From assembly GCF_002965065.1 (NCBI RefSeq), contig NZ_PTRE01000108.1, positions 1-34,821 on the forward strand: a DNA stretch of 34,821 nucleotides, written 5' to 3'. The position numbers were made by a program, and so were the translations under genes. The notes under the pieces were generated by a model, which saw nothing but the letters and a program-made list of their open reading frames with translations, was not told the DNA's origin and made no database searches. Shown one piece after another: positions 8,232 to 17,542 of the stretch (position 1 is its first letter; the number at the start of each line of letters is the position of its first letter). This stretch comes from Escherichia sp. MOD1-EC7003 (lineage in GTDB: Bacteria > Pseudomonadota > Gammaproteobacteria > Enterobacterales > Enterobacteriaceae).

Positions 8232-8536
8232 AACAGGCTAATTAACGGATTTTATTGATGGTATAAATACAAATAAATCATCAATATAAAATACTTATAT
8301 ATTTGTTTTATAAGAAGATTCCACAAAGACAATAACAAAAAAGCACGCTTCAGCAAGATAAAACTATCAGCCATAAGAAAAAGCGATTAATAGTGAATTA
8401 ATAAAGTAAGAAGGGGGAAGACAAAGCAAAGGCCGCTCACGATATAGCCAGATAAATGACGGGGATCAATTGGCTTACCCACGATAAAATGTTACCATTC
8501 TGTTGCTTTTATGTATAAGAACAGGTAAGCCCTACC
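8232..8536. other. AT-rich intergenic region upstream of sthA and the accessory operon
   Basis: About 300 bp with no gene. The section 8235-8410 is strongly AT-rich and low in structure, as often seen in acquired DNA. Promoters for both divergent units must lie here; a TAAAAT hexamer at 8485-8490 is a candidate -10 for sthA without a convincing -35. The last about 80 bp resemble the K-12 sthA upstream sequence as I recall it. Confidence 0.5.
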
Positions 8537-9937
8537 ATGCCACATTCCTACGATTACGATGCCATAGTAATAGGTTCCGGCCCCGGCGGCGAAGGCGCTG
8601 CAATGGGCCTGGTTAAGCAAGGTGCGCGCGTCGCAGTTATCGAGCGTTATCAAAATGTTGGCGGCGGTTGCACCCACTGGGGCACCATCCCGTCGAAAGC
8701 TCTCCGTCACGCCGTCAGCCGCATTATAGAATTCAATCAAAACCCACTTTATAGCGACCATTCGCGACTGCTCCGCTCTTCTTTTGCCGATATCCTTAAC
8801 CATGCCGATAACGTGATTAATCAACAAACGCGCATGCGTCAGGGATTTTACGAACGTAATCACTGTGAAATATTGCAGGGGAACGCTCACTTTGTTGACG
8901 AGCATACGCTGGCGCTGGACTGCCCGGATGGCAGCGTCGAAACACTAACCGCTGGAAAATTTGTCATTGCCTGCGGCTCTCGCCCTTATCATCCAACAGA
9001 CGTCGATTTTAACCATCCACGCATTTACGACAGCGATTCAATTCTTAGCATGCATCATGAACCGCGCCATGTACTTATTTACGGCGCTGGAGTGATCGGC
9101 TGTGAATATGCGTCGATCTTCCGTGGTATGGATGTAAAGGTGGATCTGATCAACACCCGCGATCGGCTGCTGGCATTTCTCGATCAAGAGATGTCCGATT
9201 CTCTCTCCTATCACTTCTGGAACAGCGGCGTAGTGATTCGTCACAACGAAGAGTACGAGAAGATCGAAGGCTGTGACGACGGTGTGATCATGCACCTGAA
9301 GTCAGGCAAAAAACTGAAAGCCGACTGTCTGCTCTATGCCAACGGCCGCACCGGTAATACCGATTCGCTGGCACTGCATAATATTGATCTGGAAACTGAC
9401 AGTCGCGGACAGTTGAAGGTCAACAGCATGTATCAGACCGCGCAGCCGCACGTTTACGCAGTGGGCGACGTGATTGGCTATCCGAGCCTGGCGTCGGCGG
9501 CCTATGACCAGGGGCGCATTGCCGCGCAGGCGCTGGTGAAAGGTGAAGCCACCGCACATCTGATTGAAGATATCCCTACCGGTATTTACACCATCCCGGA
9601 AATCAGCTCAGTGGGCAAAACCGAACAGCAACTGACCGCGATGAAAGTGCCGTATGAAGTGGGCCGCGCCCAGTTTAAACATCTGGCACGTGCACAAATC
9701 GTTGGTATGAACGTGGGCACACTGAAAATTTTGTTCCATCGGGAAACGAAAGAGATTCTGGGCATTCACTGCTTCGGGGAGCGCGCTGCCGAGATTATTC
9801 ATATCGGCCAGGCGATTATGGAACAGAAAGGTGGCGGTAACACTATTGAGTACTTCGTCAACACCACCTTTAACTACCCGACAATGGCAGAAGCCTATCG
9901 GGTAGCTGCACTAAATGGTTTAAACCGCCTGTTTTAA
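8537..9937 (+). CDS. sthA: Soluble pyridine nucleotide transhydrogenase
   Basis: FAD enzyme moving reducing equivalents between NADPH and NAD+, in E. coli mainly oxidising excess NADPH. The 466 residues match the K-12 length. The fold is that of dihydrolipoamide dehydrogenases: FAD-binding [10 protein letters not shown] (about 13-22), NAD(P)-binding [30 protein letters not shown], and a C-terminal dimer domain. The usual redox disulfide motif is altered to [13 protein letters not shown], keeping one cysteine but replacing the second with Thr, as is normal for this transhydrogenase. The 3' end overlaps the end of oxyR by 18 bp, tail to tail. Confidence 0.97.
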   Translation: MPHSYDYDAIVIGSGPGGEGAAMGLVKQGARVAVIERYQNVGGGCTHWGTIPSKALRHAVSRIIEFNQNPLYSDHSRLLRSSFADILNHADNVINQQTRMRQGFYERNHCEILQGNAHFVDEHTLALDCPDGSVETLTAGKFVIACGSRPYHPTDVDFNHPRIYDSDSILSMHHEPRHVLIYGAGVIGCEYASIFRGMDVKVDLINTRDRLLAFLDQEMSDSLSYHFWNSGVVIRHNEEYEKIEGCDDGVIMHLKSGKKLKADCLLYANGRTGNTDSLALHNIDLETDSRGQLKVNSMYQTAQPHVYAVGDVIGYPSLASAAYDQGRIAAQALVKGEATAHLIEDIPTGIYTIPEISSVGKTEQQLTAMKVPYEVGRAQFKHLARAQIVGMNVGTLKILFHRETKEILGIHCFGERAAEIIHIGQAIMEQKGGGNTIEYFVNTTFNYPTMAEAYRVAALNGLNRLF

Positions 9938-10837
9938 CACTTTATCGAAATGGCCATCCATTCTTGCGCGGATGGCCTCTGCCAGCTGCTCATAGCGGCT
10001 GCGCAGCGGTGAACCTGGACGATAAACCAGGCCAATAGTGCGGCGTGGTTCTGGCTTAATGCACGGCAAATAAACAACCCCATCACGTTTGCGCTCCGGC
10101 GGCACTGCCAGCGCAGGCAGTAACGTGATCCCGCTACCTGCCGCCACCATGTTGCGCAGAGTTTCCAGACTGGTCGCACGGAAGTGTGTATCTTCATCTG
10201 CCCCGGCTTCAAAGCAAAAACCCATTGCCTGATCGCGCAAACAGTGACCATCTTCCAGCATCAGCAGTTTTTCCCCTGCCAGATCGGCCATCGGCACACA
10301 TTCGCGGTTAGCCCACGGGTGATCTTCATAGATAGCCAGCAACATTGGCTCATCAAACAACGGCACTTCAATGAATGCTTCGCTCTCTTTCACCAGCGCG
10401 AGGATCACGCAATCGAGTTTGCCACTGTCCAGTTGCGCCAGTAACTGGTGGGTCTGTGCTTCATGCAGATACATTTCCAGCTTTGGAAAGGTCTGGTGCA
10501 GCATCGGGATAATATGCGGTAGCAGGTACGGTCCAACCGTGGGAATTAAACCAATGTGCAGCGGCCCGGACATTGTCTCGCCCTGCTGGCTTGCCATCTC
10601 TTTAAGGACTTTCACCTCACGCAGTACGGTACGCGCCTGATCCACCAGCAGCATTCCCGCCTGGGTGAACAACACTTTACGGCTGGTCCGTTCCAGCAAC
10701 ATCACGCCCAGCTCATCTTCCAGCTTACGAATTTGCCCACTAAGCGTCGGCTGGCTAACGTGGCAGGAATCTGCCGCACGCCGAAAATGGCGGTGTTCAG
10801 CCAATGCCACCAGGTACTCAAGATCACGAATATTCAT
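9920..10837 (-). CDS. oxyR: Hydrogen-peroxide-sensing LysR regulator
   Basis: Activator of the peroxide regulon (katG, ahpCF, dps, oxyS and others). The 305-residue form starting [15 protein letters not shown] is chosen; a start 10 codons earlier is possible but lacks family support. The winged helix-turn-helix is at about 1-60 ([19 protein letters not shown]). The redox-active pair Cys199 and Cys208 is visible in [17 protein letters not shown]. The sensor domain is intact and the sequence seems identical to K-12 from memory. Transcribed divergently from oxyS, with shared OxyR-binding DNA between them, and convergent with sthA. Confidence 0.98.
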   Translation of the reverse strand: MNIRDLEYLVALAEHRHFRRAADSCHVSQPTLSGQIRKLEDELGVMLLERTSRKVLFTQAGMLLVDQARTVLREVKVLKEMASQQGETMSGPLHIGLIPTVGPYLLPHIIPMLHQTFPKLEMYLHEAQTHQLLAQLDSGKLDCVILALVKESEAFIEVPLFDEPMLLAIYEDHPWANRECVPMADLAGEKLLMLEDGHCLRDQAMGFCFEAGADEDTHFRATSLETLRNMVAAGSGITLLPALAVPPERKRDGVVYLPCIKPEPRRTIGLVYRPGSPLRSRYEQLAEAIRARMDGHFDKVLKQAV

Positions 10838-10932
10838 TATCCATCCTCCATCGCCACGATAGTTCATGACGATAGGTAGAATAGCAATGAACGATTATCC
10901 CTATCAAGCATTCTGACTGATAATTGCTCACA
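10838..10932. promoter_or_regulatory. oxyR-oxyS divergent control region
   Basis: The 95 bp between oxyR and OxyS hold spaced ATAG/CTAT-type half sites (for example GATAGG, ATAGC, CTATCAAG, CTGATAATTG) expected of an OxyR tetramer site. In K-12 this site represses oxyR and activates oxyS under peroxide. The exact boxes are assigned from knowledge of K-12, not from a matrix score. Confidence 0.75.
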
Positions 10933-11042
10933 GAAACGGAGCGGCACCTCTTTTAGCCCTTGAAGTCACTGCCCGTTTCGAGAGTTTCTCAACTCGAATA
11001 ACTAAAGCCAACGTGAACTTTTGCGGATCTCCAGGATCCGCT
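10933..11042 (+). ncRNA. oxyS: OxyS small RNA
   Basis: About 110-nt peroxide-induced, Hfq-binding RNA that regulates fhlA, rpoS and other mRNAs. The sequence begins GAAACGGAGCGGCACC and ends in the terminator stem GCGGATC / GATCCGC, matching K-12 OxyS as I remember it. The one difference I notice is G at 10956 (RNA position 24), where I recall A. The AT-rich A-tract linker (AACTCGAATAACTAAAGCC) used for Hfq binding is intact. Confidence 0.95.
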
Positions 11043-11048
11043 TTTTTT
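11023..11048 (+). terminator. OxyS intrinsic terminator
   Basis: Seven-bp stem GCGGATC / GATCCGC with a 5-nt loop, followed by a run of seven T residues. It forms the 3' end of OxyS. Readthrough would run antisense into the ACS transporter gene that ends at 11087. Confidence 0.93.
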
Positions 11049-11086
11049 ATTCCATTGGCTACAGCTGGAGAGCCTGAACGTTAAGG

Positions 11087-12370
11087 TTACTCAATGCGAT
11101 CTTTGACGATAAAGAAGTAACACAACGCCCCGGTGAACGTCACACAGGCCGCGATAACCAGCGCCAGATTAAACGAGTGCGTGGTATCCACTACCCAACC
11201 AGTTACGATCGGGGCAAAGGAAGCAAAGACAAAACTGCCAAAGTTTTGAATCCCGGCGATGGAAGCCACTTTTGTTTCTGACACCATCACCTGCACCAGT
11301 CCCCATGCAGATGTTCCCGCGAAATGCACACAGAACAGCGCCATTGAGATAAAGGCCACCGCCTGGGCTGGCGAGGAAGATTGCACGACCAGCAACGTCC
11401 CTAATGCCGACATCATCAAACCGCAGACAATAGCCGTTTTACGCGTCTTCGCCAGGTCGTAGCCTTTTTTCGCCAGTCGATCGACAACAATACCGTTAAC
11501 CCACATCCCGACCGCCGCCGCGAGGAATGGAATCGCCGCTACCCAACCGGTTTTCGCCAAACTGAAACCTTGCTCGGCCTGCAAATAACCGGGTAACCAC
11601 GCGATGTAGAGCCAACCGGTATAATTGACGCCGGAGAAACCTAAAATCATCCCCCAGGTTGTCCGATGCTTAAACAACGCCAGCCACTCGCTAAATTGCA
11701 GCTGTGGACGCGGTTTAATCGGCGCGGAGAGATATGTCCGTTCTTCCTCGGTCAGGACAAACTGTGCCCGGTTGCGGTACCACGCGTACCAACAGAGCCC
11801 AACCAGAATCCCCGCCACCCCGATGATGACGAACATTGCCCGCCACCCCCATGCCAGCTGCATCAATACAAGAGCTGGAGGCGCGATGGCCTGACCGATA
11901 ACGGTAGATGAGTTAAAAATCCCCAACGCTGTGCCGCGTTCTTTTTGTGCATACCAGTCGGTGATCGATTTCACCCCCGCTGGCATAAATGGCGCTTCGC
12001 CAATCCCCAGACCAATACGCATTAAAATAAAGTGGCTAAAAGAATTAACCATTCCTGTTAATGCCTGCATTAATGACCAGAATATTAAGCCTGCGCCTAA
12101 AACTATTCGTGGGCCAAAGCGGTCTAACAAAATACCGGAAGGTAGTTGTGAAAAACCATAAGACAGAGAAAATGCAGAAAGCAAAAAGCCAAACTCTGTC
12201 GCCGATAATCCTAACTCGCCACGAATCGCTTCGCCTGCCACGCTCAATGACGAACGGTCGAGAAAATTAACGATCCCCGCCATAAATAATAAAACCAGCG
12301 TCACTGTCTGAATACGACGAATCCGTTGCGGTTTATTACCCGCAACACTGGTTGACACATCAACGTCCAT
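11087..12370 (-). CDS. MFS transporter, anion:cation symporter (ACS) family, sugar-acid type
   Basis: Proton-coupled inner-membrane carrier of 427 residues with about 12 membrane segments. The TM1 region LLFMAGIVNFLDRSSLSVAG, the YGFSQLPSGILLDRFGPR loop 2-3 motif, and GIGEAPFMPAGVKSITDWY in TM4-5 are characteristic of hexuronate, galactonate and glucarate carriers (ExuT, DgoT, GudP). It lies 66 bp downstream of the dehydratase-like gene on the same strand and is probably cotranscribed, importing an aldonate or related acid. It ends 38 bp from the OxyS terminator. K-12 has no gene here as I remember it. Exact substrate unknown. Confidence 0.9.
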   Translation of the reverse strand: MDVDVSTSVAGNKPQRIRRIQTVTLVLLFMAGIVNFLDRSSLSVAGEAIRGELGLSATEFGFLLSAFSLSYGFSQLPSGILLDRFGPRIVLGAGLIFWSLMQALTGMVNSFSHFILMRIGLGIGEAPFMPAGVKSITDWYAQKERGTALGIFNSSTVIGQAIAPPALVLMQLAWGWRAMFVIIGVAGILVGLCWYAWYRNRAQFVLTEEERTYLSAPIKPRPQLQFSEWLALFKHRTTWGMILGFSGVNYTGWLYIAWLPGYLQAEQGFSLAKTGWVAAIPFLAAAVGMWVNGIVVDRLAKKGYDLAKTRKTAIVCGLMMSALGTLLVVQSSSPAQAVAFISMALFCVHFAGTSAWGLVQVMVSETKVASIAGIQNFGSFVFASFAPIVTGWVVDTTHSFNLALVIAACVTFTGALCYFFIVKDRIE

Positions 12371-12436
12371 TTTTAGCTCCTTGAGCGGAATTAATCGATT
12401 TGATGACTATTCAGAAAAAAATTAAGCGAACTGTTA

Positions 12437-13651
12437 TTACCAGTTCCACAATGTGCCATCTTCCAGTCGGGCGACAGGGAGATACGCCGGGTCATACGGA
12501 TATTTCGCTGCCAGCTTCTCATCGAAAGAAATACCTAGCCCCGGTTCATCGCCTGGGTGCATATAACCTTCATCGAAGCGCCAGCTGTGCGGAAAGACTT
12601 CAAGCATTTGTTCGGAATAGCCCATGTACTCCTGAACGCCAAAGTTTGGCACCCAGAGGTCAAAATGCAGCGCCGCCGCATGACAGATGGGCGATAAATC
12701 AGAAGGACCGTGCGAGCCGGTACGTACCTGATAAAGCGATGCAAAATCGGCAATCCGTCGCATTCCGGTAATGCCGCCTGCATGGGTAATTGTCGTGCGA
12801 ATATAGTCAATTAGCTGCTCTTCGATTAACTGTTTGCAGTCCCAGATACTGTTAAACACTTCACCAACAGCAATCGGCGTCACGGTATGCTGGCGAATCA
12901 ACCGGAAACATTCCTGGTTCTCAGCAGGTGTCGGATCTTCCATCCAGAACAGGCGGTAATCTTCAATGCTCTTTCCAAAGCGCGCCGCTTCGATGGGGGT
13001 AAGACGATGGTGCATGTCATGCAACAAATGCTCGTTAAAACCGAACTTATTGCGCACCGCCTCAAATAACTTCGGCGTAAAGTCGAGATACTTTTCTGAA
13101 GACCACAACTGCTCTTCCGGCCACAGGCCTTTGGTTGCCGGTTCGTACGCCAGTCCTTTGCCCTTCGCCAGGCCATAAGTGGTTTGCATCCCTGGCACAC
13201 CGCATTGCACACGAATCGCCTTAAAGCCCATCTGCTGGTGCTTTGCATAATCTTCAAGGACTTCATCAATCGTGCGCCCGGTGGTGTGGCAATAAACCAT
13301 CACGCCTTCGCGAGAAGCACCACCAAGCAGTTGATACAATGGCATATTTGCCGCTTTGGCTTTGATATCCCACAATGCCATATCAATAGCAGAAATGGAC
13401 GACATCGTAACGGGGCCACGTCGCCAGTAAGCGCCTTTATAAAAGAATTGCCAGATATCTTCGATACGGCTGGCATCGCGGCCAATTAATTGTGGGCATA
13501 GATGATCTTTCAGATAAGAAGCGACCGACAATTCGCGACCATTTAACGTGGCATCTCCCAATCCACAAAGTCCGCTTTCAGTGGTTATTTTAAGCGTAAC
13601 GAAATTACGTCCGGGGCAAGTAACAAAAACATCCGCAGCAATAATTTTCAT
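12437..13651 (-). CDS. Enolase-superfamily dehydratase, D-mannonate dehydratase (ManD/RspA) subgroup
   Basis: Predicted Mg-dependent acid-sugar dehydratase of 404 residues. I chose the ATG at 13651 ([16 protein letters not shown]), with AGGAG just upstream; a start 20 codons earlier lacks family support. An N-terminal capping domain (about 1-115) is followed by a barrel. Metal ligands look to be Asp212 (LLHDMHH), Glu238 (WMEDPTP) and Glu264 (AVGEVFN). Catalytic candidates are Arg147, Tyr159, His214 and His314 (TGSHGPSD), the pattern of the ManD subgroup rather than mandelate racemase itself. The subgroup contains both efficient D-mannonate dehydratases and low-activity members, so substrate is uncertain. 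First gene of a pair with the ACS transporter. Confidence 0.9.
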   Translation of the reverse strand: MKIIAADVFVTCPGRNFVTLKITTESGLCGLGDATLNGRELSVASYLKDHLCPQLIGRDASRIEDIWQFFYKGAYWRRGPVTMSSISAIDMALWDIKAKAANMPLYQLLGGASREGVMVYCHTTGRTIDEVLEDYAKHQQMGFKAIRVQCGVPGMQTTYGLAKGKGLAYEPATKGLWPEEQLWSSEKYLDFTPKLFEAVRNKFGFNEHLLHDMHHRLTPIEAARFGKSIEDYRLFWMEDPTPAENQECFRLIRQHTVTPIAVGEVFNSIWDCKQLIEEQLIDYIRTTITHAGGITGMRRIADFASLYQVRTGSHGPSDLSPICHAAALHFDLWVPNFGVQEYMGYSEQMLEVFPHSWRFDEGYMHPGDEPGLGISFDEKLAAKYPYDPAYLPVARLEDGTLWNW

Positions 13652-14053
13652 TATTACAATCTCCTGTGTTGTAAATAAACGCTTCAAACTTAATTTCACG
13701 CCTACTACCATACAAGAGAGAAAGAGCGATTATTCAACCGTGATCACATTAAAAACAAAAATTTTCCCTGAGGAATACAAATACCCTCAAAAATCACTTT
13801 AGAAATTAATCATCGTTGTTAAAACAACGCGTTAAATAATCACATAACAAAACCACCTAAGCTAAAAAATGAACACAACAATAGAAATTAAGTATATTCC
13901 ATTAATTAAAATGTGTATTGGTTGATATATTTAAAATATGATTTTCATGGTGGTGAGTAAACGTAAAGAAGACGCAGGAATAAAAAGGAATGTGATAATA
14001 ATGGTTCTGGTTGGGCGTTAAATTTAAGGTCACCAGAATACTGACAAATTTCT
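13652..14053. other. AT-rich gap upstream of the ManD-like gene
   Basis: About 400 bp without a credible gene. The stretch 13700-13960 is very AT-rich compared with the neighbouring arg genes. It should hold the promoter of the dehydratase-transporter pair, but I cannot fix a -10/-35. One CRP-like half site (AATGTGATCA on the minus strand, near 13741-13752) lacks a matching second half. The AT content fits a silenced, acquired segment. Confidence 0.45.
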
Positions 14054-14130
14054 GCCTGATGCGGCTTAAACGCCTTATCTGCCTACAAAGTGCGACACTA
14101 TGTAGGCGTGATAAGCGAAGCGCATCAGGC
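14054..14130. repeat. BIME: two inverted REP sequences after argH
   Basis: A REP at 14054-14086 (GCCTGATGCGG...GCCTAC) and an inverted partner at 14102-14130 (GTAGGCGTGATAAGCGAAGC...CAGGC) are joined by about 15 bp. This is a typical pair of palindromic units 3' of an operon. It starts 36 bp beyond the argH stop and separates arg from the ManD-like module. Confidence 0.85.
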
Positions 14131-14166
14131 TAAATCCCCATTCTCAGGGGAGCAAAACAACAAGAT

Positions 14167-15540
14167 TTACCCCAACCGCGCCCTTGCAAAAGCAATCGCC
14201 TGCGCCACCTGCTGCGGTGAGACACCGCCTTTTGCTGCACGTTTGTCGAGGCACGATTGCAGCGACAGAATCGGATAGACATCTTCGCCAATCACCTCGC
14301 TGAATTGCTGCAACTCGGTGAGCGGCAGATCTTCCAGCGGTTTGCCCTGACGAATAGCTTCCACCACCGCTTCACCTACAATATGGTGCGCCTCGCGGAA
14401 CGGTACGCCTTTCGCCACCAGATAATCCGCCAGTTCAGTCGCGTTCGCGTACCCCTGCTGCGCCGCTTCCTGGCAACGCGGACGTTTCACCTGAATGCCG
14501 TCCAGCACCAGCGCCGCCATATGCAGGCAGTCCAGCCAGGTATCGAGCGCGTCGAACAGACCTTCTTTATCTTCCTGCATATCTTTATTGTAAGCCAGCG
14601 GCAAACCTTTCAGCGTCATCATCATGCCGGTTAACGCGCCCTGCACACGACCGCATTTACCACGAATCAGCTCCAGCGCATCCGGGTTTTTCTTCTGCGG
14701 CATTAATGATGAACCGGAAGTCACGCGGTCAGAAAGCTCCACAAACCCCGCTTCGCCGGTGTTAAAGAAAATCAGATCTTCAGCAAAACGTGACAGATGC
14801 ACCATGCCGATAGCGGCAGCAGAAAGCAGTTCCAGCACGTGGTCACGGTCAGAAACGCTGTCGAGACTGTTACGAGCCGCTGAAGCAAAGCCCAGCCAGC
14901 CAGCTAACTGTTCACGGTCGATTTCATAAGCCGTTCCCGCCAGTGCGCCACAGCCTAGCGGGCTGACATCCAGACGCTTAAGCGCATCCTGCAAACGGCT
15001 TTCATCACGCGCCAGCATCTCAACATAGGCCAGGCACCAGTGAGCGAACGTCACCGGCTGGGCGCGTTGCAGGTGGGTGTAACCCGGCATCACCGCGTCC
15101 TGATTATTCTGTGCGGTCTCCACCAGCGCCGATTGCAGCTGGCGGTTAGCCGTCAGCAACTCGCCAACGGTATCTTTGCACCACAGTTTCAGGTCAGTCG
15201 CTACCTGATCATTACGGCTACGCCCGGTGTGCAGTTTTTTGCCTAACTGACCCACCTTGTCGATCAGTTTGCCTTCCACCCAGCTATGGATATCTTCAGC
15301 GTCGCTTTCAAGGATTTGTTGTGGTCTGGCTCGAACATCTTCCAGCAGCACGTTCAGCGCCTCTTCCAGTTGCGCCTGTTCTTCTGCGGTTAACACGCCG
15401 ACCGTTACCAGGGCTTTGGACCAGGCCACAGAGCCAACAATGTCCTGCTCTGCCAGACGGTAATCAAAGCGCAGTGAGTCGTTGAATTGTTTGAACCGTT
15501 GGTCTGCTGCCTGGGTAAAACGCCCGCCCCAAAGTGCCAT
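14167..15540 (-). CDS. argH: Argininosuccinate lyase
   Basis: Last step of arginine synthesis: argininosuccinate to arginine and fumarate. The 457 residues match K-12. It belongs to the fumarase/aspartase superfamily with the signature [15 protein letters not shown] (about 276-290), N-terminal [13 protein letters not shown], and [16 protein letters not shown] (second conserved block). Third gene of argCBH, with 60 bp between it and argB containing a small hairpin. Nothing unusual. Confidence 0.98.
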   Translation of the reverse strand: MALWGGRFTQAADQRFKQFNDSLRFDYRLAEQDIVGSVAWSKALVTVGVLTAEEQAQLEEALNVLLEDVRARPQQILESDAEDIHSWVEGKLIDKVGQLGKKLHTGRSRNDQVATDLKLWCKDTVGELLTANRQLQSALVETAQNNQDAVMPGYTHLQRAQPVTFAHWCLAYVEMLARDESRLQDALKRLDVSPLGCGALAGTAYEIDREQLAGWLGFASAARNSLDSVSDRDHVLELLSAAAIGMVHLSRFAEDLIFFNTGEAGFVELSDRVTSGSSLMPQKKNPDALELIRGKCGRVQGALTGMMMTLKGLPLAYNKDMQEDKEGLFDALDTWLDCLHMAALVLDGIQVKRPRCQEAAQQGYANATELADYLVAKGVPFREAHHIVGEAVVEAIRQGKPLEDLPLTELQQFSEVIGEDVYPILSLQSCLDKRAAKGGVSPQQVAQAIAFARARLG

Positions 15541-15569
15541 AAATCTGTTTCCTCATTTTGAAATTCAAT

Positions 15570-15591
15570 GCCGGAAAGCTGCGCCTCCGGC
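15570..15591. repeat. Intercistronic hairpin between argB and argH
   Basis: GCCGGA (15570-15575) and TCCGGC (15586-15591) form a 6-bp stem in the short gap between argB and argH. It looks like a degenerate REP core and may stabilise upstream mRNA. It has no T-run. Confidence 0.5.
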
Positions 15592-15600
15592 CAACAAAAC

Positions 15601-16374
15601 TTAAGCTAAAATCCGCGTACCCATCGGCATACCGTTGAATAGTGCCGGAAGCTGTTCCGCATTACGCCAGGAGGCGATATCTACCGGGCGGCCCAGCGTG
15701 CGCGCAGCGTCCAGCGCCGCGTTCACTTTCACAATCATGCCGTCAGTAATAATGCCCTGCTCAATCAGTTGCTCTGCCTTCGCGGCGGTCATTTCGGCAA
15801 TACGTTGCCCTTTGCCGTCGAGAATGCCGCTGACGTCGGAGAGCAAAATCAGATCCGCGCCCAGCGTTGCCGCCAGCGCCGTCGCTGCCTGGTCAGCATT
15901 GACATTCATCAGTTGCCCTTCGTCCGTTACACCAATGGAGCTAACCACCGGCAGATAACCGTTTTCCAGCAAGGTGTTGATAAGCTTAGGCGAACCTGGC
16001 TGAGCCAGTCCAACATGGCCTAACTCTTCATCGAGCTGAGTCACTTTTACGCTGTCGCCGTCACCGAGAAACAAACCTACGGCCACAATCTGATGTTTCT
16101 TCGCCCATGCCAGCAAGGTTTTATTTGCCGTTCCCGCCAGTGCTCCGGTGATAATGTCTATCTGATCCGCAGGCGTCACCCGCAGGCCGTTTTTCTTTTT
16201 CACTGGCAGATTCAGCCCTTTCATCAGCTCATCCACCACGCAGCCACCGCCGTGGACAATCACCAGCGGACGCTGATGTGACTCACGATAATTCACCAGT
16301 GCGCTAAACAGACGTTCCAGCGCCTCTTCGCTATCCAGCAGTACGCCGCCCAGTTTGATAATTAATGGATTCAT
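15601..16374 (-). CDS. argB: N-acetylglutamate kinase
   Basis: Phosphorylates N-acetyl-L-glutamate, second step of arginine synthesis. Amino acid kinase fold: N-terminal [17 protein letters not shown] (Lys near residue 7 binds phosphate), VIVHGGG glycine loop, [11 protein letters not shown] and [11 protein letters not shown]. The ATG at 16374 gives 257 residues. In my memory K-12 is annotated one residue longer (MMNPL); here the preceding codon is ATA, so only this start is available. The frame continues 12 codons further upstream to an ATG overlapping argC, which I regard as unlikely. 10 bp after argC. Confidence 0.96.
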   Translation of the reverse strand: MNPLIIKLGGVLLDSEEALERLFSALVNYRESHQRPLVIVHGGGCVVDELMKGLNLPVKKKNGLRVTPADQIDIITGALAGTANKTLLAWAKKHQIVAVGLFLGDGDSVKVTQLDEELGHVGLAQPGSPKLINTLLENGYLPVVSSIGVTDEGQLMNVNADQAATALAATLGADLILLSDVSGILDGKGQRIAEMTAAKAEQLIEQGIITDGMIVKVNAALDAARTLGRPVDIASWRNAEQLPALFNGMPMGTRILA

Positions 16375-16384
16375 TATTGCACCC

Positions 16385-17389
16385 TTAAAAAAGAGACTGC
16401 GTTTCCGCATAGCCGAAACGAATATTAGCGCACTGTACCGCCTGTGCCGCCGCGCCTTTCAATAAGTTGTCTTCGGTCGCCACAATAATCAGATGCTCGC
16501 CCTGAACGGCAAACCCGATATCGCAAAATGGCAGCCCGACGACATTTTTCAGCGCCGGAACGCCTTTGTCATACAGCCGCACCAGCGGTTTATGCGCATA
16601 CGCCTGCTGTAATGCTTGCGCCACTAGCGCCTGGGTCACACCCGGCTTCAGGCGGCAGGTAATGGTTTCCAGAATACCGCGCGGGAAATTGCCCAGATGC
16701 GGGGTGAAGATAATGTCAGCACCGAGATGCGTGGCGATCTCCGGCTGGTGGCGATGGGTAAAGACGCCATACGGTTGCAGGCTAACTTCACAAAAACTAT
16801 TTGAAATCGCTGCCTTACGTCCTGCACCGCTCACGCCGCTGGTGGCGTTAATCACCGGCCACTGACTGAGGTCGAGAAGATCGGCATCAATCAACGGTTT
16901 CAGCGCCAGTTGCGCCGCCGTCGGATAACAGCCCGGCACGGCAATCAAGTTCGCTTCTTTTAATTTACTACCGCACCACTCAGCCAGACCGTAGGCTGCC
17001 TGTTCCAGCAGTTCCGGGTATTGATGGGTAAAGCCGTAATATTTTTCATAGAAGGCAGCATCGTTAACACGAAACGCGCCGGAAAGGTCGAACACCACAC
17101 AGCCAGCTTCAAGAAATTGTGGCGCTAAATCGTGACTAACTTCATGGGCAGTAGCAAGAAACACCACATCCCCCCCTGGGCTAAACTCACTGATATCCGA
17201 CATCGGCTGCAACGGCAGATCAACAATGCCTTTTAACTGCGGATGCAAATCGGAGATTAACTTTCCCGCATCATTGCTTTGCGCTGAAACAGTCAAAGCG
17301 GTTATGTTCATATGCGGATGGCGATTTACATAGGTCACTAGCTCTGCGCCAGCGTAACCGCTGGCCCCCACAATCAGCGTATTCAACAT
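16385..17389 (-). CDS. argC: N-acetyl-gamma-glutamyl-phosphate reductase
   Basis: NADPH-dependent reduction of N-acetylglutamyl phosphate, third step of arginine synthesis. The 334 residues match K-12. The N-terminal Rossmann motif is [14 protein letters not shown]. The catalytic cysteine is in [16 protein letters not shown] (near 154). FTHRHQPEI and [11 protein letters not shown] follow in the dimer domain. First gene of argCBH, read away from argE; its leader contains the ARG-box operator. A seven-base G run occurs in the coding strand at 17170-17176. Confidence 0.98.
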   Translation of the reverse strand: MLNTLIVGASGYAGAELVTYVNRHPHMNITALTVSAQSNDAGKLISDLHPQLKGIVDLPLQPMSDISEFSPGGDVVFLATAHEVSHDLAPQFLEAGCVVFDLSGAFRVNDAAFYEKYYGFTHQYPELLEQAAYGLAEWCGSKLKEANLIAVPGCYPTAAQLALKPLIDADLLDLSQWPVINATSGVSGAGRKAAISNSFCEVSLQPYGVFTHRHQPEIATHLGADIIFTPHLGNFPRGILETITCRLKPGVTQALVAQALQQAYAHKPLVRLYDKGVPALKNVVGLPFCDIGFAVQGEHLIIVATEDNLLKGAAAQAVQCANIRFGYAETQSLF

Positions 17390-17477
17390 CGGGGCTATTC
17401 ACCTTCTTATGTCTGGTTGCCAGGTTAAACGTAAAACATTCACCTTACGGCTGGTGGGTTTTATTACGCTCAACGTT

Positions 17478-17516
17478 AGTGTATTTTTATTCATAAATAC
17501 TGCATGAATATTGATA
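17478..17516. promoter_or_regulatory. Paired ARG boxes (ArgR operator) between argE and argCBH
   Basis: Two 18-bp imperfect palindromes, AGTGTATTTTTATTCATA (17478-17495) and ACTGCATGAATATTGATA (17499-17516), are separated by 3 bp. Both fit the TGAAT-N4-ATTCA ArgR consensus, and the tandem 3-bp spacing is the hexamer-binding arrangement. They sit in the 153-bp divergent region and repress both directions when arginine is plentiful, as known for K-12. Confidence 0.92.
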
Positions 17517-17542
17517 CTATCATGACCAAAGGTATGTCAACA

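Noticed and set aside
8485-8490. Defined sthA promoter
   Set aside because: TAAAAT is a plausible -10 but no -35 of acceptable spacing is present, so I mention it only as a candidate.
5446-13651. Genomic island with integrase or insertion sequence
   Set aside because: No transposase, integrase, tRNA gene or direct-repeat attachment site is visible at either accessory module; only ERIC and REP sequences flank them.
13741-13752. CRP site upstream of the ManD-like gene
   Set aside because: Only one half (TGTGA-like) is good; the other half position reads TTGAA, so the match is too weak to call.
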